Assembly: GCF_002160955.1 (NCBI RefSeq)
Contig: NZ_NFLN01000002.1
Span: forward strand, 62,001-126,000
Direction of reading: 5' to 3'
From: Gemmiger sp. An120
Lineage (GTDB): Bacteria; Bacillota; Clostridia; Oscillospirales; Ruminococcaceae
Length of the DNA: 64,000 nt
The notes beneath the pieces are model-generated. The model had not been told where the DNA came from. It saw nothing but the letters and a program-made list of their open reading frames with translations, and searched no databases. Position numbers and translations under genes: made by a program. Shown piece after piece: positions 62,547-64,000 of the stretch (position 1 is the first letter of the stretch; each line of letters begins with the position of its first letter).

Positions 62547-63281
62547 TTATCCGAGCAGTTTCTGGTTCCATTCTTCTTCTGTGACCAGTTTATTCAGGAT
62601 ATAGAAGTGCTTATCATCCCTTGAGAGACTCTTTTGTGCATTCACGATTCGCCAGGATTGCAAGTCGGCTTTCGGCAGCAGATAACCGCCCCAGAAGATG
62701 GACTTGGCATCCCATGCGAAATGGGCGTCATTGTTGGAAACGAAGGTGGCAGGGTCTGCTTTTTTCAGTATCTTGATCTTGCCGGCAAAGTTTTCATAGT
62801 ACACGGCCTTGCTGTCCTTGGCATATCCGTAGGGAATCCGCACTCGGATGGGGCGCTGTGTCCCATCGGACATGGTCCGGATATGTTCAATCAGTTTGAC
62901 TCCATCATCACAGACAACGAAAGAGCTGATGTCCTCTGGTTCAAACCGGCCGCCGGTGGTCCAGACACTTTTACAATCCCTGGCGTAGCAGTTGTTGAGT
63001 GCCGTGAACGAGGCGTGATCCACATTCCGCAGCTTGTGGCCATGGAGAAAACAGTGTTTGCTATCCTTGGCAAAGAGCCGATTGAACCAGACAAAATGCT
63101 CTACATCCCTGGACGCCCGGTCAAAATACCAGTAGACCATTTTCCCATCCGTCCAATAGGTCAGCATCTCCTGCGCATCTTCATCATAGAACAGTGGGTT
63201 GCTGTCGATGTCAGGCAAAGTCATATAGTCCACATCTATGTATTTTGGCGGCTTGGGAAGTGGGTTTCTAATCGATTCCAT
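62547..63281 (-). CDS. DKNYY-family protein
   Basis: Protein of 244 residues from ATG 63281 (GAGGTG upstream). Repeated units of the DKNYY type: FAKDSKHCFLHGHKLRNVD, YARDCKSVW, YAKDSKAVYYENFAGKIKILKKADPATF, FAWDAKSIFWGG. Such proteins accompany polymorphic-toxin immunity genes; molecular role unknown. Confidence 0.75.
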   Translation of the reverse strand: MESIRNPLPKPPKYIDVDYMTLPDIDSNPLFYDEDAQEMLTYWTDGKMVYWYFDRASRDVEHFVWFNRLFAKDSKHCFLHGHKLRNVDHASFTALNNCYARDCKSVWTTGGRFEPEDISSFVVCDDGVKLIEHIRTMSDGTQRPIRVRIPYGYAKDSKAVYYENFAGKIKILKKADPATFVSNNDAHFAWDAKSIFWGGYLLPKADLQSWRIVNAQKSLSRDDKHFYILNKLVTEEEWNQKLLG

Positions 63282-63291
63282 GGTGTTCACC

Positions 63292-63537
63292 TCATTCAAT
63301 GTCGTTTCGTTCTTCTTTCATATCCAGTGGAACGCCGTCCAGGGATGTGATCTGTGCCAGCTCTGCTTCAGTCAGATTTTTCAGGAAAATGCAGTATTCG
63401 TCCGGGTGGCCTCCCACAAATTCCATTTTAGGCATCCCGATCTGCTCCGGGTCGGTGATCCACAGGCAAGGCTCTCCCGTCGCCCAAAAGCGCGTCAGGG
63501 TAAGAATTTGGCCATTGTAAATTACTGCCTGGTCCAT
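63292..63537 (-). CDS. Uncharacterised 81-residue protein
   Basis: Protein of 81 residues (GAGGAGGGG ahead of ATG 63537). MDQAVIYNGQILTLTRFWATGEPCLWITDP; beta-rich then a short helix (LTEAELAQITSLDGVPLD). No family assigned. In the same transcriptional series. Confidence 0.55.
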   Translation of the reverse strand: MDQAVIYNGQILTLTRFWATGEPCLWITDPEQIGMPKMEFVGGHPDEYCIFLKNLTEAELAQITSLDGVPLDMKEERNDIE

Positions 63538-63549
63538 CCTAACCCCTCC

Positions 63550-64000
63550 TCAAAAATCTCGAAGCTCATCAAACTTCTCAATCAGGGCATCTTTCTGGAG
63601 CGCATCACCCGGCAGGGCATCCAGGATACCCCGCAGGGCCATGTAGATTTCATCCCGTTCCTCGGTTTCGATAAAGCCCATCTTGTTGAAGGTCTTGGTA
63701 TAGGCTGTCACCGCATCCAGCGCCTGGGACTGGGCGTCCTCGCCCGGTTCAGCGGCCAGCTTCATCAGCTGGGAACGAGTCTTTCGGTATTGATTGGCTG
63801 CCTTTTTCGCAGCAGAAGCAGGGATATGCTCCGTACCGTCCCAGCCTCGGAAGGGATTGTCCAGGTTTTGCGCCAGCCACTCCGATTTCCGGGGCTTGGT
63901 GATCCGCAGATCCATTCCCGGCTTGCTTTTCCAGAGCTGCTTTGCCGCTTTTGCTGCCGTCTCCGGCAGGCTGGTCATCCAGAACCAGCGAAGCTCCGGC
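63550..64000 (-). CDS. Uncharacterised immunity-array protein, 5' end outside the window
   Basis: The frame is open from the stop at 63550 through an internal ATG (63978) to the window edge, with protein-like codons (PELRWFW) before that ATG, so the gene almost certainly starts beyond 64000. The visible part is helical and charged (AAKQLWKSKPGMDLRITKPRKSEWLAQNLDNP). Confidence 0.55.
   Translation of the reverse strand, partial: PELRWFWMTSLPETAAKAAKQLWKSKPGMDLRITKPRKSEWLAQNLDNPFRGWDGTEHIPASAAKKAANQYRKTRSQLMKLAAEPGEDAQSQALDAVTAYTKTFNKMGFIETEERDEIYMALRGILDALPGDALQKDALIEKFDELRDF

Overview
The window looks like chromosomal DNA of a gut-type Firmicute of class Clostridia, probably Oscillospirales. 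This rests on AGGAGG-type ribosome binding sites, the families present (Imm51/DUF4253 immunity proteins, DUF6809, DUF1653, MobP-type relaxase, Tn916-like integrase) and mixed GC. GC-rich blocks (recombinases, mobilization module, immunity array) alternate with AT-rich defence genes. No rRNA and no CRISPR array were seen. Family names come from reading motifs; no database search was possible.

Layout. (1) 1-5742, + strand: a pPIWI-RE three-gene island, with the end of the first gene, a DinG/XPD-type Fe-S helicase and the pPIWI-RE protein. (2) 6008-13162, - strand: a SIR2 gene and a very large DEAH helicase with a C-terminal DUF1998 region (DruE/DrmA-like), all in one reading frame and cut only by two TAA codons. 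(3) 13226-18579: a 3'-half tRNA-Pro scar, then a 4.8-kb unit with an AlbA_2 regulator and a TOTE-type primase-helicase that is frameshifted here. (4) 18906-31726, + strand: a DUF4365-nuclease/SF1-helicase fusion, a degenerate and an intact tyrosine recombinase, and a seven-cistron-style restriction operon (HTH regulator, two C5 methyltransferases, an unknown, McrB-like and LlaJI/McrC-like subunits). (5) 31901-37533: an integrative mobilizable element module (DUF1653 protein, HTH protein, RHH protein, relaxase with Sel1 repeats, Xis, Int). (6) 37603-39631, - strand: an AbiGi-like gene with an unknown partner. (7) 39960-40035: intact tRNA-Pro(UGG). (8) 40068-44850: the second, intact copy of the AlbA_2/TOTE unit. 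(9) 44775-64000, - strand: some twenty tightly packed immunity-type genes (barstar, SUKH-like, WGR/propeller, a 1,865-residue multi-immunity protein, NADAR, DKNYY and others) with an RtcB ligase among them and no toxin in view.

How it fits together. The unifying structure is the 7-bp core TCCCAAA, which read on the minus strand (TTTGGGA) is exactly the 7-nt anticodon loop of tRNA-Pro(UGG). It occurs at 13561, 18336, 39998, 40068 and 44844. At four of these five it lies exactly 38 bp from the complement of a CCA end, either in the real tRNA, in a real tRNA 3' half, or in a diverged 45-nt tRNA-half mimic. Three copies of a ~240-bp left-end sequence follow the core at 13568, 18343 and 40075. I read this as a defence island built by repeated site-specific insertion at a tRNA-Pro anticodon loop. 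The two 4.8-kb TOTE units carry no recombinase and would depend on one supplied by the neighbouring 22-kb element.

The most notable points are the recombinase-less TOTE units with tRNA-mimic ends, the single-frame SIR2-helicase-DUF1998 locus with two in-frame TAA codons, and the multi-immunity megaprotein inside a toxin-less immunity array.
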